Assembly: GCA_018702955.1 (NCBI GenBank)
Contig: JABJEK010000132.1
Span: 1-32,078, forward strand
Reading direction: 5' to 3'
Source: Rhodospirillaceae bacterium
GTDB taxonomy: Bacteria; Pseudomonadota; Alphaproteobacteria; UBA6615
Length of the DNA stretch: 32,078 nucleotides
A program made the translations under genes and the position numbers. Below are positions 8,491-18,900 of the stretch, piece by piece (position 1 is the stretch's first letter; each line of letters begins with the position of its first letter). The notes under the pieces were generated by a model. The model was not told the DNA's origin, made no database searches, and was given only the letters and a program-made list of their open reading frames with translations.

Positions 8491-9432
8491 ATGAGCTGGC
8501 TGACCGAATTTGTCCGCCCGAAGTTTCGCGCGCTCGTCGGCAAGAAGGACGTGCCGGATAATCTCTGGCACAAATGCCCCGCTTGCGAGCAGATGCTGTT
8601 CCACCGCGAACTCAGCGATAACCTGCATGTCTGCCACGCCTGCGGACATCATATTCGCCTCGCCGCCACGGCGCGCATGGGCTTCCTGTTCGACGGTGGT
8701 GAATTCACCCGGGTCGAATTCCAGGCCGTCACGCCCGACCCGCTGAAATTCCGCGACAGCCGGCGCTACACCGACCGCCTCAAGGACGCGCAGAACAAGT
8801 CCGGAGAGAAAGAAGCGATCGTCGTCGGCCATGGCACGATCGGCGGCCAGCGCGCCGTGATCGCCGCCTTCGATTTCGGCTTCATGGGCGGGTCCATGGG
8901 CCAGGCCGTGGGCGAGGGTCTTCTCGCCGCAGCCCGGGAAGCCATCGCGCAGGACGCGGCTTTGATCGCCATCCCCGCATCGGGTGGTGCGCGAATGCAG
9001 GAAGGCATGCTCAGCCTGATCCAGATGCCACGCACCGTGCTGGCGGTCGAGCAGGTGCGCGAGGCCGGCCTGCCCTACATCGTCGTCCTGACCGATCCGA
9101 CCACGGGCGGTGTGTCCGCGTCCTTCGCGATGCTGGGGGATATTCAGATCGCCGAGCCGGGTGCCACCATCGGCTTCGCCGGCAAGCGCGTCATCAAGGA
9201 CACGATCCGCGAGGAACTGCCCGAGGGCTTCCAGACGGCTGAATCCCTGCGCGAACACGGCATGGTCGACATGGTCGTCCCGCGCGGCGAAATGCAGGCC
9301 ACCATCGCGCAGATGCTGAACCTGCTGCGCGAAGGGCGCGGCGGCGCGTCCGGTGGCGAGCCGGCCCCGATCGCCCTCACGGCGCCCGCACCCGCTGACG
9401 ATACCGCCGCCCGTTCGGCAAATGGGGACTAG
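8491..9432 (+). CDS. accD: acetyl-CoA carboxylase carboxyltransferase subunit beta
   Basis: This 313-residue subunit, with AccA, transfers CO2 from carboxybiotin to acetyl-CoA to make malonyl-CoA. An N-terminal four-cysteine zinc ribbon is visible (Cys29, Cys32, Cys48, Cys51 in HKCPAC and VCHAC). A crotonase-like carboxyltransferase core follows, with IPASGGARMQEG and PTTGGVSASFAMLGD. A short Ala/Pro-rich tail closes the protein. A GAGGG SD at 8482-8486 supports ATG 8491. trpA-accD-folC is a widespread proteobacterial order. The last 11 bp overlap folC. Confidence 0.96.
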   Translation: MSWLTEFVRPKFRALVGKKDVPDNLWHKCPACEQMLFHRELSDNLHVCHACGHHIRLAATARMGFLFDGGEFTRVEFQAVTPDPLKFRDSRRYTDRLKDAQNKSGEKEAIVVGHGTIGGQRAVIAAFDFGFMGGSMGQAVGEGLLAAAREAIAQDAALIAIPASGGARMQEGMLSLIQMPRTVLAVEQVREAGLPYIVVLTDPTTGGVSASFAMLGDIQIAEPGATIGFAGKRVIKDTIREELPEGFQTAESLREHGMVDMVVPRGEMQATIAQMLNLLREGRGGASGGEPAPIALTAPAPADDTAARSANGD

Positions 9433-10741
9433 CGTCACCGACGCGGACGAGAGCGCGATCGCGGCGATCCTCGCGCGGTTCGTCAGATACCATCCCGACC
9501 GTATCGATCTGTCCCTCGACCGGATGCACCGGCTGCTGTCGGATCTGGAAAACCCGCAAAACACGTTGCCGCCGGTCATCCATATCGCCGGCACCAACGG
9601 CAAGGGCTCCACGACCGCCTTCCTCGACTCCGCCCTGACGGCTGCCGGCCTGCGGGTCAGCGCCTACACCTCGCCGCACCTTGTGCGTTTCGCCGAGCGT
9701 TACAAGATCGCCGGCGAGATCATGTCCGATGCGGCATTACGGACCCTGTTCGAGGAGATCGAGGACCGTAACGCCGGCAAGCCCATCACGGAGTTCGAGA
9801 TCACCACGGCCGCTTCGTTCCTCGCCATGGCACGCACACCTGCAGATGTCGTGCTTCTGGAAACGGGTCTGGGCGGGCAGTTCGATGCCACCAACGTCGT
9901 CACGAAACCCGCCGCGACAATCATCACCCCGGTCGGCTATGACCATATGGGGTTCCTCGGCGATACGCTGGCCGCAATCGCGGGCGAGAAGGCCGCCATC
10001 CAGAAACCGGGCGTGCCATCCTTCGTGGCACCCCAGGCCCCCGAGGCCGCCGCGGTCATCAGTGCCTTCGCGGATGATATCGGCGCGCCGCTGTATCGCG
10101 CCGGCCACGAATGGCAACTCACGGCGACACCCAATGGCGGTGGCCGCTACACCCGTGGCGAGACCATATGGAACCTGCCCGAGCCGGGCCTGCCGGGGCG
10201 TCACCAACTCGATAACGCCGCGCTCGCCACGGCCTGCCTCGATGTGTGCGGGTTCCCCGGCATCACACAGGAAACCATACAGGCGGGGCTCGCCCGGGCG
10301 CGCTGGCCGGGCCGGATGCAACGGCTGACCTCGGGGCCGCTCCCGGCGATACTTCCCGACGGGGCCGAGTTGTGGCTGGACGCGGCGCACAACCCGATGG
10401 GCGCGACGGTATTGGCAGAAGCTTTTGGTAGCCTGGAGACGCAGGCCGAACGCCCGCTCCACCTCGTCGTCGCCATGCTGGATGACAAGGATATCGCCGG
10501 ATTTCTGGCCCCGTTCGCAGCGCGGGCAATCAGCATGACCGCCGTACCTCTCGATGATGAGCCCCGCGCAATGCCGGTGCGCGAGATGGTCGCCGCCGCC
10601 GAAGATGCCGGCCTCGCCGCGAAACCCGCCGGATCCGTCGCGGACGCCCTGACGCAAATCACCCAAGGCCCCATGCCGGTACGCGTGCTCGTCACCGGGT
10701 CGCACCTTCTGGTGGGTGCGACATTGCGCGCGAATAACTGA
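9422..10741 (+). CDS. folC: folylpolyglutamate synthase / dihydrofolate synthase
   Basis: This 439-residue Mur-ligase-family enzyme joins glutamate to dihydropteroate and to folates. It has the P-loop HIAGTNGKGSTTAF (about 54-67), TSPHLVRFAERYKI, the metal-binding LLETGLGGQFDATNV, and LDAAHNP in the C-terminal domain. ATG 9422 is the only Met that keeps the full N-terminus, and it lies inside the last codons of accD in another frame (11-bp overlap). The frame stays open further upstream in accD but without a plausible start. It appears to be the last gene of the trp-acc-fol run; the next gene is 83 bp away. Confidence 0.95.
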   Translation: MGTSVTDADESAIAAILARFVRYHPDRIDLSLDRMHRLLSDLENPQNTLPPVIHIAGTNGKGSTTAFLDSALTAAGLRVSAYTSPHLVRFAERYKIAGEIMSDAALRTLFEEIEDRNAGKPITEFEITTAASFLAMARTPADVVLLETGLGGQFDATNVVTKPAATIITPVGYDHMGFLGDTLAAIAGEKAAIQKPGVPSFVAPQAPEAAAVISAFADDIGAPLYRAGHEWQLTATPNGGGRYTRGETIWNLPEPGLPGRHQLDNAALATACLDVCGFPGITQETIQAGLARARWPGRMQRLTSGPLPAILPDGAELWLDAAHNPMGATVLAEAFGSLETQAERPLHLVVAMLDDKDIAGFLAPFAARAISMTAVPLDDEPRAMPVREMVAAAEDAGLAAKPAGSVADALTQITQGPMPVRVLVTGSHLLVGATLRANN

Positions 10742-10824
10742 ACACCGCTTGGACCCCGGGCCGGACCGGCAGTACTGTAAGCCCGGATCACAAACGTGGA
10801 TCGGCCGTCTGGAGCACCAAGCGC

Positions 10825-11901
10825 ATGAGCACACCCAAGCTTGAAGATCTGCTGGAACGGGGCGACCGCGCGCCGAATTTCTTCCTGCCCGATCAGCGCG
10901 ACATCATCATCAACCTGAACGACAAGGCGCGCGGCGGGCCGCTGTTCGTGTTGCTCTACCCGACGCAGAAGGACCCCGGCGCGCTGGGCGAACTACAGGC
11001 CATGTTCCGCGCAGCACCGGCCATGCTGGAAGCCGGTGCGCATCTGTTCGCGATCAGCGCCGACCCCATGGCGCTGGTGCAGAAAATCGCGGCCGAGAAC
11101 GACCCGGGATTTTTCCTCCTGTCCGATGCCGACAAGAAGGTCGCGGACCGCTTCGGTGCGCGTGGCAAGCTTGTCGGATTTGTCTTCGGGCCCGATCAGA
11201 AAATCCGTAGCGTCCTGCGACCCGGCGACACGCCGATCGCCGAACGCGCGGCGGCAGAGATCGCCGCCATGGATGCCGTCGTTCCCTCTCCCGCGTCGCT
11301 GCACCCGCCCATCCTGGTTATCCCCGAAGTGTTCTCGCCATCCTTTTGCGAATGGCTGATCGAACAATTCGAGACCCGGGGCAACGAGCCCTCCGGCACG
11401 TTGCGCATGGAGGAGGGCAAGATGGTCCATATCACCGACGGCGTGACCAAACGGCGGCGCGATCATCATGTGGTCGACAAGGATTTGCTCGAGGCGATCG
11501 GCAGCCGGATCGAGCGCCGCGTGCTTCCGGAGATCCGGAACGCGTTCCACAGCGACATTCGCTTCGTCGAGGAATTCAAGATCGTGCGCTACGATGCCGA
11601 TGTCGGCGGGTTCTTCCGTCCCCATCGCGACAACACCACGCTCGGCACGGCGCATCGCCGTTTCGCCATGACCCTCAACCTCAACACCGAGGATCATGAG
11701 GGCGGCGAGTTGAGATTCCCGGAATACGGCCAGGCCAGCTACCGCCCGGCGACCGGAGAAGCGGCAATCTTCTCATGCAACCTGCTGCACGAGGCAACCG
11801 ACGTGACCAAGGGCCAGCGCTACACCCTGCTGTCGTTCATGTATGACGAAAGCGGCCGCCAATTCCTGGAGCGCTACCGCGAAAAAGGGCAGGCGACCTA
11901 G
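10825..11901 (+). CDS. peroxiredoxin-like domain fused to 2-oxoglutarate/Fe(II) dioxygenase
   Basis: This 358-residue protein has two domains. Residues about 8-150 have a thioredoxin/peroxiredoxin fold pattern (GDRAPNFFLPDQ, VLLYPTQKDPGALGEL, ISADP, FFLLSDADKKVADRFGA, GFVFGPDQKIRSVL). Where peroxiredoxins have the peroxidatic Cys (YPxxxTPGCT), this protein reads YPTQKDPGAL, so Thr is Asp50 and Cys is Ala53. The only cysteines are Cys175 and Cys318, outside this domain. Residues about 160-345 form a prolyl-4-hydroxylase-like double-stranded beta-helix with the iron triad His267, Asp269 (PHRDN) and His322 (LLHEATDV). A likely 2-oxoglutarate-binding Arg332 lies in RYTLLSF. The N-terminal domain should lack peroxidase activity while the oxygenase looks intact. 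The substrate is unknown. ATG 10825 has GGAG 10 bp upstream. Confidence 0.85.
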   Translation: MSTPKLEDLLERGDRAPNFFLPDQRDIIINLNDKARGGPLFVLLYPTQKDPGALGELQAMFRAAPAMLEAGAHLFAISADPMALVQKIAAENDPGFFLLSDADKKVADRFGARGKLVGFVFGPDQKIRSVLRPGDTPIAERAAAEIAAMDAVVPSPASLHPPILVIPEVFSPSFCEWLIEQFETRGNEPSGTLRMEEGKMVHITDGVTKRRRDHHVVDKDLLEAIGSRIERRVLPEIRNAFHSDIRFVEEFKIVRYDADVGGFFRPHRDNTTLGTAHRRFAMTLNLNTEDHEGGELRFPEYGQASYRPATGEAAIFSCNLLHEATDVTKGQRYTLLSFMYDESGRQFLERYREKGQAT

Positions 11902-11938
11902 GCTCACGCGAAGGTGTCACGGGCAGCCCGGCGCAAAC

Positions 11939-11966
11939 AAAAACCCCGCCAACAAGGCGGGGTTTT
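11939..11966. terminator. bidirectional rho-independent terminator
   Basis: A 7-bp GC stem (CCCCGCC / GGCGGGG) with an AACAA loop is flanked by A5 on the left and T4 on the right. The structure therefore reads as a terminator on both strands. It lies between the convergent dioxygenase (+) and trxA (-) genes. Confidence 0.9.
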
Positions 11967-11987
11967 CTATGTCGTGTGCGAGACGGT

Positions 11988-12308
11988 CTAGAGGACCGAT
12001 TCAACCCAATCATAAATCTGGCTTTTCGGCAGGCTGCCAACCTTCATGGAGGCCACCTGTCCGTCCTTGAACAGCAGCAATGTCGGGATACCGCGGACAC
12101 CGTATTTCGACGGCGTCATCGGGTTGTCGTCGATGTTCAGTTTCGCGACGACCACATCGCCGTCCTTGTCATTGGCGAGCTCTTCCAGGGTCGGGCCGAT
12201 CTGCTTACAGGGGCCGCACCATTCAGCCCAGAAATCCACCAGAACAGGCTTGTCCGACTGTAAAACGTCGGCTTCGAAGGAATCGTCCGTGATTTGTTTG
12301 GAAGGCAT
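11988..12308 (-). CDS. trxA: thioredoxin
   Basis: This 106-residue cytoplasmic thioredoxin reduces protein disulfides using electrons from thioredoxin reductase. It has the WCGPC active site (Cys31 and Cys34), the buried Asp in VDFWAEW, and the cis-proline in RGIPTLLLF. The start is ATG 12308, with AAGGA 6 bp upstream. A TTG two codons earlier is possible but is too close to the SD. It follows addA but has its own predicted promoter (12372-12400), so it may be expressed separately. Transcription ends at the symmetric terminator at 11939-11966. Confidence 0.96.
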   Translation of the reverse strand: MPSKQITDDSFEADVLQSDKPVLVDFWAEWCGPCKQIGPTLEELANDKDGDVVVAKLNIDDNPMTPSKYGVRGIPTLLLFKDGQVASMKVGSLPKSQIYDWVESVL

Positions 12309-12330
12309 GCTCAATCCTTTTCAGCGGTCC

Positions 12331-12348
12331 AGGCGCACGCATGCGCCT
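12331..12348 (-). promoter_or_regulatory. hairpin in the trxA leader
   Basis: A perfect 7-bp stem (AGGCGCA / TGCGCCT) with a TGCG loop lies between the predicted trxA start point and its SD. No U run follows, so it is not an intrinsic terminator for addA. It may affect leader stability (inference). Confidence 0.4.
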
Positions 12349-12371
12349 CTGTGTAACTTTCGTTGGGAATG

Positions 12372-12400
12372 AAAGTAGGTTCACACGAATGCGTCGTCAA
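12372..12400 (-). promoter_or_regulatory. predicted sigma-70 promoter of trxA
   Basis: Read on the minus strand, TTGACG (12400-12395, 5 of 6 to consensus) is followed after 17 bp by TACTTT (12377-12372, weak). The site lies directly after the addA stop and about 64 bp upstream of the trxA start codon. Confidence 0.55.
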
Positions 12401-12422
12401 GAATTCGGACCTCACCGAACGA

Positions 12423-15400
12423 TCACACCGGCGTGCGGCCGGCAGGTGCATAGGGGTCGAGCAAATCGGCCGGGAGTGCCATCAGACGCGGCGCATCGGT
12501 CCAGAGCAGGTACGCATCGACCGCGCGATCGGGCCAGGTTTCCTGGACAACATGCCGGTAAGCCGCCATTTGGCGCAGATATACAGGCGCCACGGCCGTC
12601 GCCTGCGCCGGCGGCGGACGGTTCGACTTATAGTCCACAATCGCGACCCGGCCGTCGGAGATCACGAGCCGGTCGATTTGCCCGGAGATCACAAAAATTG
12701 TGCCGTCCGGCGCGGTCGCGGTTCCCGTGATCGACACCTCGGCCAGGCTTTCCGGTCCAAACAAATGGGCAAAATCGGCCGATTCCAGAACACCCAACAC
12801 CTCGGTCGCGAGCGCGGTCTGCGCGGCGGTGTCGAGTCCCAGTCCGGGCCGTGCCAGATACCGCAACGCTGAGTCCAGACGTACCTCCGGTGCCAGTGCC
12901 GGCAGCCATTGCAACAATCGATGCAGGATGTTCCCGCGCGCAAACCGCGCGCCATCCTCATCCAGTCCAACAGGTGCACGCACGGGCGGATCTTCGCCAG
13001 GATTGGACGGGGCCAGCGGCCGCGGTGGCGTTGGTTCGGGCGGCGCGGGCTGCCCGGTCCAGAGCGGCAGATCGGCAGCCGGCAAGACCACATCCGTTTC
13101 CGCCAGCTCGACCTCACCGCGCTGGGGTGCGGACAAGCGCAGAACCGGCGCCTCTTCGGTCACGATTGAAGCCAGGATGGGTTCTTCGACGACCCGCGCC
13201 ACGGGCGCCAGCGCCGGGCGCACAAGGTCGTACCAGGAACCCTCGGCGGGCGCGTTCCAGCCGCAGACATAGAGGCGTTCTTCGGCCCGGGTCATGGCCA
13301 CATACAAAAGCCGGCGATACTCCTCGTCACGCCGTGCGCGAACCCGCTCGCGCAACGCCTGGGCCCGGGCATCGGCATCATCGGCCCGTGGCAGCCAGAG
13401 AAAATATGCACCCCGATCATCCTCACCCCACAGAATGTTCGGCAGCATGCGCGGCAGACGGGTCGTGTCCGGCAGGAACACGATCGGGGCCTCCAGTCCC
13501 TTGGCGCCATGCACGGTCATCACGCGTACTGCACCGCTGGTCTGATCGAGGTCGCGTTTGACCTCCGCCTGCCCCGCCGCGACCCAGTGCAAAAACCCCT
13601 GCAGGGTCGGCGCATGGCTGCGCTCATAGGTCAGCGACAGGGAGAGAAACTCATCGATAGGATCCGCCGCATCGGGCCCGAGCCTGGCAAACAGTCGCGC
13701 ACGACCACCGCGCGCCAGCGCACCGGCATAGAGCTCATAGGGGCGTTCGAAATCGACCCGCGCCAGCAGATCGGACAACAACTCATGCGCCTCGGCAAAC
13801 AGCGTGTGCTCATCACGATGCTGCGCCAGCGTCCGCCAGAGACTGACCTCACCCCGATCATGCGCGAGCTTGAATAGAAGGTCCTCGTCGAAACCGATCA
13901 ACGGGCTCTTGAGCAGGGTCGCGAGGGTCAAATCGTCCTCGGGTAGCAACAGGAACGCTCCCAGCGCCAGAAGGTCCATGACCGCGATTTGCTCGCTCAG
14001 GACCATGCGGTCGACCCCGGCCACGGGCACATTGCGGGCCTTGAATGCCCGCACCAACGCCTCGACGAAGTCGCCACGCTGGCGCACAAGAACCATGATG
14101 TCCCCGGCCTCGATCGGCCGGCCCTGGCTTTCAAGCATCTCCCCGGAGGCCAGCCAGTCGGCCGTGCGCATTGCGATCAACTCGGCCAGCTGCTCCATCG
14201 CGCCGGCCCGGGTGACCGGGTCGACGGGCGGCTTCCACGGTTCGGGGTCGTCCAGTTTGTCGACCAGGAGCGGCGGCCACAGCTCGACACGACCCGCCGC
14301 CTTGTTGCGCAATGGCGTGTGCTGCACGGGAGCGTCGGGATCGACCACGCCCGCCCCCGCGCGTGGCTCCGCAAACACCCGGTCCACCGCTTCGAGCACG
14401 GGGCGCGACGAACGAAACGAAAAATCGAGCGCGACATTCTTCCACACCCTTCGCGCATCCTCCGCACGGGCCTCGAGAAACTTTCGGACCGCCTCGAACC
14501 GGCTCGGATCGGCACCCTGAAAACTGTAGATCGACTGCTTCGCATCACCGACAGCAAACACACTGCGCGCAGGCAGGCCCGCGGCCTCGGCCGCTTCGTC
14601 GCCGGCACCCATGCCCGCGAAGAACTCCTCAACCAGGGCCAGCACGACATCCCACTGCTCGGGGTTGGTATCCTGCGCCTCGTCGATCAGGACATGGTCG
14701 ATGCCCCCGTCGAGTTTGAACAACACCCAGGCCGCAGCACCATCGCCGCGCAGCAAGGTCCGGCTACGCGCGATCAGATCGTCATAGTCCAGCCGGCCGC
14801 TCGCGGCCTTGCGCGCCTCGTAACGGGCCACGAGCTCCGCCGCGAGCCGAACCAGCGCGCTGTTGGCCTGATACAGATCGGCCTTCCGCAGCAATTCGCG
14901 GACTGCCAACAGGCGCTCACCCTCGGCCTGCAACGCCGCATCAACATCGGGATGCTTCTCCCGGATCGCCTTGGTCGCGAGCTGTTTGCGCGCTTCGCCC
15001 TGCTGCGTGAGATAGGCCAGCGCATAGGCATCGAAGCCGGCGACACGCGCCTCGGCATCGCCCGCGAGCCAGTCACCCACCAACACGGCGCGCTTGCTGT
15101 CGCCCGATGAACCTTCGGCGAGAACGCTAACCGCATGGCGCAAGCCGGCACTGTCGAATGCCGCCTCGCCACACGCGCCTTCCAGAACTGCTGCCGGATC
15201 GGTGTCCGGCGCCACGTCGAGGATCTCGGCGATCCGTGCGCGCACACCCTCGAGGCCGCCAAAATTCTGCAGCATGTCGGCAAACGGCGCCCGGGCTCGG
15301 GATATTTCGTTGAGAAGATCGGGGAACCGCGTCTCGTGCACGCGCCCGGCGACATTGGCGACGGCCATGCCCAGATCGCCGTCATCCATATGCGCGCTGG

Positions 15401-15914
15401 CCAGCAATTCTGCCTTGGCATCTTCCAGCAACTCACCGGCGTCGCGCTCCTCCATCACCTGGAAATGGGGCACCACGCCCGCCTCCAGCGGGAACCGCCG
15501 CAATACCGACTGGCAGAAGGCATGGATGGTCATGATCTTCATGCCGCCAGGCGCCTCGAGCACACGCGCGAACAATTGCCGCGCCCGGCGGGCCGCATCG
15601 TCGGGCGGATCGGCGCCCAGCAGCTCGGACAGCCGCTCGTGAAGTGCGCCATCATCCAGGATCGCCCAATCACCCAGCTCGGCGTTGATCCGCCGGGCCA
15701 TCTCCGCCGCCGCGGCCTTCGTGAAGGTCAGGCACAGCACCCGCTGGGGCGCCACGCCCGCGAGCAGCAGGCGCAACACCCGGTCGCGCAGGACCCGGGT
15801 CTTGCCCGCCCCTGCGGATGCAGAAACCCATGCGCTGATCCCGGCATCCGCCCCATCGCGCTGCCGCATGCTGACGCGTTCGAGCAGATCGGGATCGAAA
15901 TCGGTGAGGCTCAT
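12423..15914 (-). CDS. addA: double-strand break repair helicase-nuclease AddA
   Basis: This 1163-residue UvrD-like helicase with a C-terminal nuclease is the AddA subunit of AddAB. AddAB resects DNA ends and loads RecA, replacing RecBCD. Helicase motifs are visible: Walker A ASAGAGKT (32-39), Walker B in HVLIDEAQDTNPEQW, motif III GDAKQSIYSFQGADP, motif V VMTVHGAKGLEAPIVF and motif VI YVAMTRAEERL. The PD-(D/E)XK nuclease core is VAIVDYKSNRPP with Asp1094 and Lys1096. The start is ATG 15914, overlapping the addB stop (ATGA); eight extra upstream codons in the open frame are rejected. The two subunits are therefore probably co-translated. Confidence 0.96.
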   Translation of the reverse strand: MSLTDFDPDLLERVSMRQRDGADAGISAWVSASAGAGKTRVLRDRVLRLLLAGVAPQRVLCLTFTKAAAAEMARRINAELGDWAILDDGALHERLSELLGADPPDDAARRARQLFARVLEAPGGMKIMTIHAFCQSVLRRFPLEAGVVPHFQVMEERDAGELLEDAKAELLASAHMDDGDLGMAVANVAGRVHETRFPDLLNEISRARAPFADMLQNFGGLEGVRARIAEILDVAPDTDPAAVLEGACGEAAFDSAGLRHAVSVLAEGSSGDSKRAVLVGDWLAGDAEARVAGFDAYALAYLTQQGEARKQLATKAIREKHPDVDAALQAEGERLLAVRELLRKADLYQANSALVRLAAELVARYEARKAASGRLDYDDLIARSRTLLRGDGAAAWVLFKLDGGIDHVLIDEAQDTNPEQWDVVLALVEEFFAGMGAGDEAAEAAGLPARSVFAVGDAKQSIYSFQGADPSRFEAVRKFLEARAEDARRVWKNVALDFSFRSSRPVLEAVDRVFAEPRAGAGVVDPDAPVQHTPLRNKAAGRVELWPPLLVDKLDDPEPWKPPVDPVTRAGAMEQLAELIAMRTADWLASGEMLESQGRPIEAGDIMVLVRQRGDFVEALVRAFKARNVPVAGVDRMVLSEQIAVMDLLALGAFLLLPEDDLTLATLLKSPLIGFDEDLLFKLAHDRGEVSLWRTLAQHRDEHTLFAEAHELLSDLLARVDFERPYELYAGALARGGRARLFARLGPDAADPIDEFLSLSLTYERSHAPTLQGFLHWVAAGQAEVKRDLDQTSGAVRVMTVHGAKGLEAPIVFLPDTTRLPRMLPNILWGEDDRGAYFLWLPRADDADARAQALRERVRARRDEEYRRLLYVAMTRAEERLYVCGWNAPAEGSWYDLVRPALAPVARVVEEPILASIVTEEAPVLRLSAPQRGEVELAETDVVLPAADLPLWTGQPAPPEPTPPRPLAPSNPGEDPPVRAPVGLDEDGARFARGNILHRLLQWLPALAPEVRLDSALRYLARPGLGLDTAAQTALATEVLGVLESADFAHLFGPESLAEVSITGTATAPDGTIFVISGQIDRLVISDGRVAIVDYKSNRPPPAQATAVAPVYLRQMAAYRHVVQETWPDRAVDAYLLWTDAPRLMALPADLLDPYAPAGRTPV

Positions 15915-18900
15915 CCCTCTCCCTCCCCGCTCGCCCATTCCTTGACCCGCGCAAGATGCTCGTAATCGGAATATGCCGGTGCGTGGTCGGGGCGCGGGCG
16001 CGCTTCATACGCCGTGGCCGGATCATCGAACCGCGCCACCAGCGCCTTGACCCCGTCCAGGGCCTCCGCGGCGACCTGCGCGGGGTCATCGGCCGCATCG
16101 CGCACCTGACCCGGTTCACGCCCGCCCGACAGGCGCCAGAAGGCCAGTTCCTCAACGGGTTTGGCCGGAACACCCGAGAACCCGCCCTGGGCCACCATCG
16201 CCGCCTCCAGCGGTAGCTGCGGCGCAAATCCCGCCTGCACCTCGCGTTTGCTCGGCGGGGCGCCGGTCTTGAAATCGATCACGGCGATCCCGCCGCCGAC
16301 CAACTCATCAATCCGGTCGGCCCGCGCGGTCAGGCGGAACCGGCCGCCGGGAGCGTCGAACTCGATCGCACCGCTGACCTCCATATGGGTCGCCTCAAGC
16401 CGCGCCCGGCGCCCGGCCTCGATCGACAGCACCCAGTCTGCGATGCGTTGGAACCGTGGCCACCAGAACGTCCAGACCGCGGGCACACTGCGATAGGGCG
16501 CGAGTGCGTCAGCACCATGCGCGTGCAGCCGGGCGCCCGCGTCGGCCGGTAACGGGCCTGGCGGCAATTCGGCCAGGAACGCATCCAGGATATCGTGAAT
16601 CAGCGAACCATAGATCGCCGCGTCGGCGTTCTGATCGAGGGGCGGCAAGGCGCGCAGCTTGAGAACTTCGCGGGCATAGATGGCATAGGGATCGCGCATC
16701 CAGGTTTCGATCTGGGTCACGGACAGTCGGCGCGGTCGGGCCGCAACGGGTGGCGACGGGCGCGGACGTACCGCAAGCGGCGCCGCGCCGGTATCCTGTC
16801 CCGCCCCGTCGCCCGGCCCGTCCAGCTCGCGCCACCAGTCGCGATAGGCGCGCGCGCGAGTTTCGGCCTCGGGGTTGGGTTGCAGGTCCAGGGCCCGCGT
16901 CGCCACATCCAGCCGGGTCAGCCAGCGCGACGGCATGCTCGGCGCACCGTCCACGCGCGCCGACCGGGTGAGGATAATTTCTCCCGCACAGAACGCCTGG
17001 GCGAAATCATGCGCACTCAGCCCGATCCGACGCTCGGGAGACGGCAGGCCGAAATCGGCACGCATCGTCCGTCCCATCCATGGATCGACAGACGGATCGG
17101 GCGGCCAGCTCCCCTCGTTCAGACTGCCCAGAACGGTCACATCGAAATGCTGAAGCCGCGCCTCCAGGGGCCCGAGAATGGCCAGACGCGGATGCGCGCC
17201 AAATCGCGGCCGTACCATGCGCCCCGCCAACAGTGAATCGAACAGCGCCGGATAACGTGCCGGCGGCACGGGTCCCAACCCGCTGCCGGCCTCCAGCAAC
17301 TCCGAGACGAACGTCGCGAGTGCTTCCCCGGCATCACCGCTCCAAAGACGGTCCGCCCCCGACATCTCGTCGCTTGCGGCCAGCGCCTCACAGAATGCGA
17401 TATGGGCCCGCACATAGTCGGGCAGCATCACCGTGGGTGCCTGCTGCAGCTCCGCAAGCGGTGCCCCGATTTCGGCAATCCTGTCGATCAACGCCAGCAC
17501 GTCATCATAGTCTTGCGGGTCCGCGTTATCGCGCGCGGACAGTCCCTCCGCCGCGCGGCCGAGAGCGTGTTCACGGCGCGCCTGTGCGGCAGCCCGCAAC
17601 CCCGCAAACCCGCTCGCCGGGCGCGGGCCGCGCAAGACCAGCCGTTCGAGTTCCCGCGCTGCGGCACGGAATTTCCCAGGCGTGCGGCCACAGGCCGCCA
17701 GCGGGTGTTTCAGGACAGACAGGAGCGGGATCGGTGCCGCGCCCTCATGCAGCGCCCGGATCGCCAGCCGGAGAAATATACCGGGCGGTGTTTCGGCCAG
17801 CGGCGTACCCGCGCTGTCGTCAATATCCACGCCCCATCGACCCATGATCGATGCCACGCGCCGCGCCAGCCCCCGATCGGGCGTGATCAACGCCGCCGTC
17901 CGGCCCTCGGCCTCCAGCGCCTCGCGCAACACCAGCGCGATGATGCCGGCTTCCTCGTGCGGTTCCTGTGCCTCGATCTGCACGACCTCGCGCAGGGCAT
18001 CGGCCCCGATGCTACCGCGCTCATCACGCCAGGCCTGGGTCGTGGCCGCCGGACGCAGCGCCTCGCCAATGAGGCGTTCACGGGCCGGGCCGTCGCCACG
18101 CGCATCGGTCGCGGACGGCCACTCGCCGACGTCCATCCGGTCCGCCTCCAGGTGCTGCAGCAACTGCCGCAAGCCGAACTGCGGGTGGCCTGAATCCAGG
18201 TTGGCCCAGGAGTCCGTGTCGAGAACCCGGTCGAGACCCGGCAACACGACATATCCCGACGGCAACCCCGCGACCGTCGCCAGCAGATCCGCCGTCGCGG
18301 GGATGCTCCCCGTGCTGCCGGCGGCAATCACCGGATCGCGCGGAGGATCGCGGCGCCACGCCTCGCCACGCGCCTGCAACAGGCGGTTACGGCGGTCCGC
18401 CGGGTCGATCGCGCCCTCGCCCTCCAGCACGGCCGGCCATGTCTCGGTCAGGATTTTCAGGAACCCGAGCGTCTCCTGCCAATGGGCGGCATAGGCATCG
18501 GGCACCAGACTTTCGAGCGCGTCAAAATCGAGACGTTCGGTCTGCACCTGGTCCAGCAAACGCCCCAGCTCGCCCGCCAGCTCCATCGCATGATCGACCG
18601 GCAGACTTTGTGTCTGGCCAATCGGGCGCGCCATCAGCAAACGCGCCAGAAGCACCCGCCGGCGCAACTCCGGGACCGCGGGTGGCATCTCGGCATCGAC
18701 CCCGAGCAACGCTGCCGGCTCGCCGGTCAGCAGCATCTCGTCTTCATCGATATCGCCGATCGGAATCAATCGCGGCAGGACCAGAGGCGCCCCGTCGGTC
18801 AGGCGCAGAAAGACATCCTGCATCGCACGGCAGGCCCGCCGGGTCGGCAGCAAAACCGTCGTTCGTGCAAGCGCCAGGGGGTCGTCATCGGAGCTGGATG

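Noticed and set aside
15094..15965. Overlapping plus-strand frames of 182-276 codons inside addA
   Set aside because: They are opposite the helicase and nuclease motifs of addA, lack ribosome-binding sites, and have shadow-like composition.
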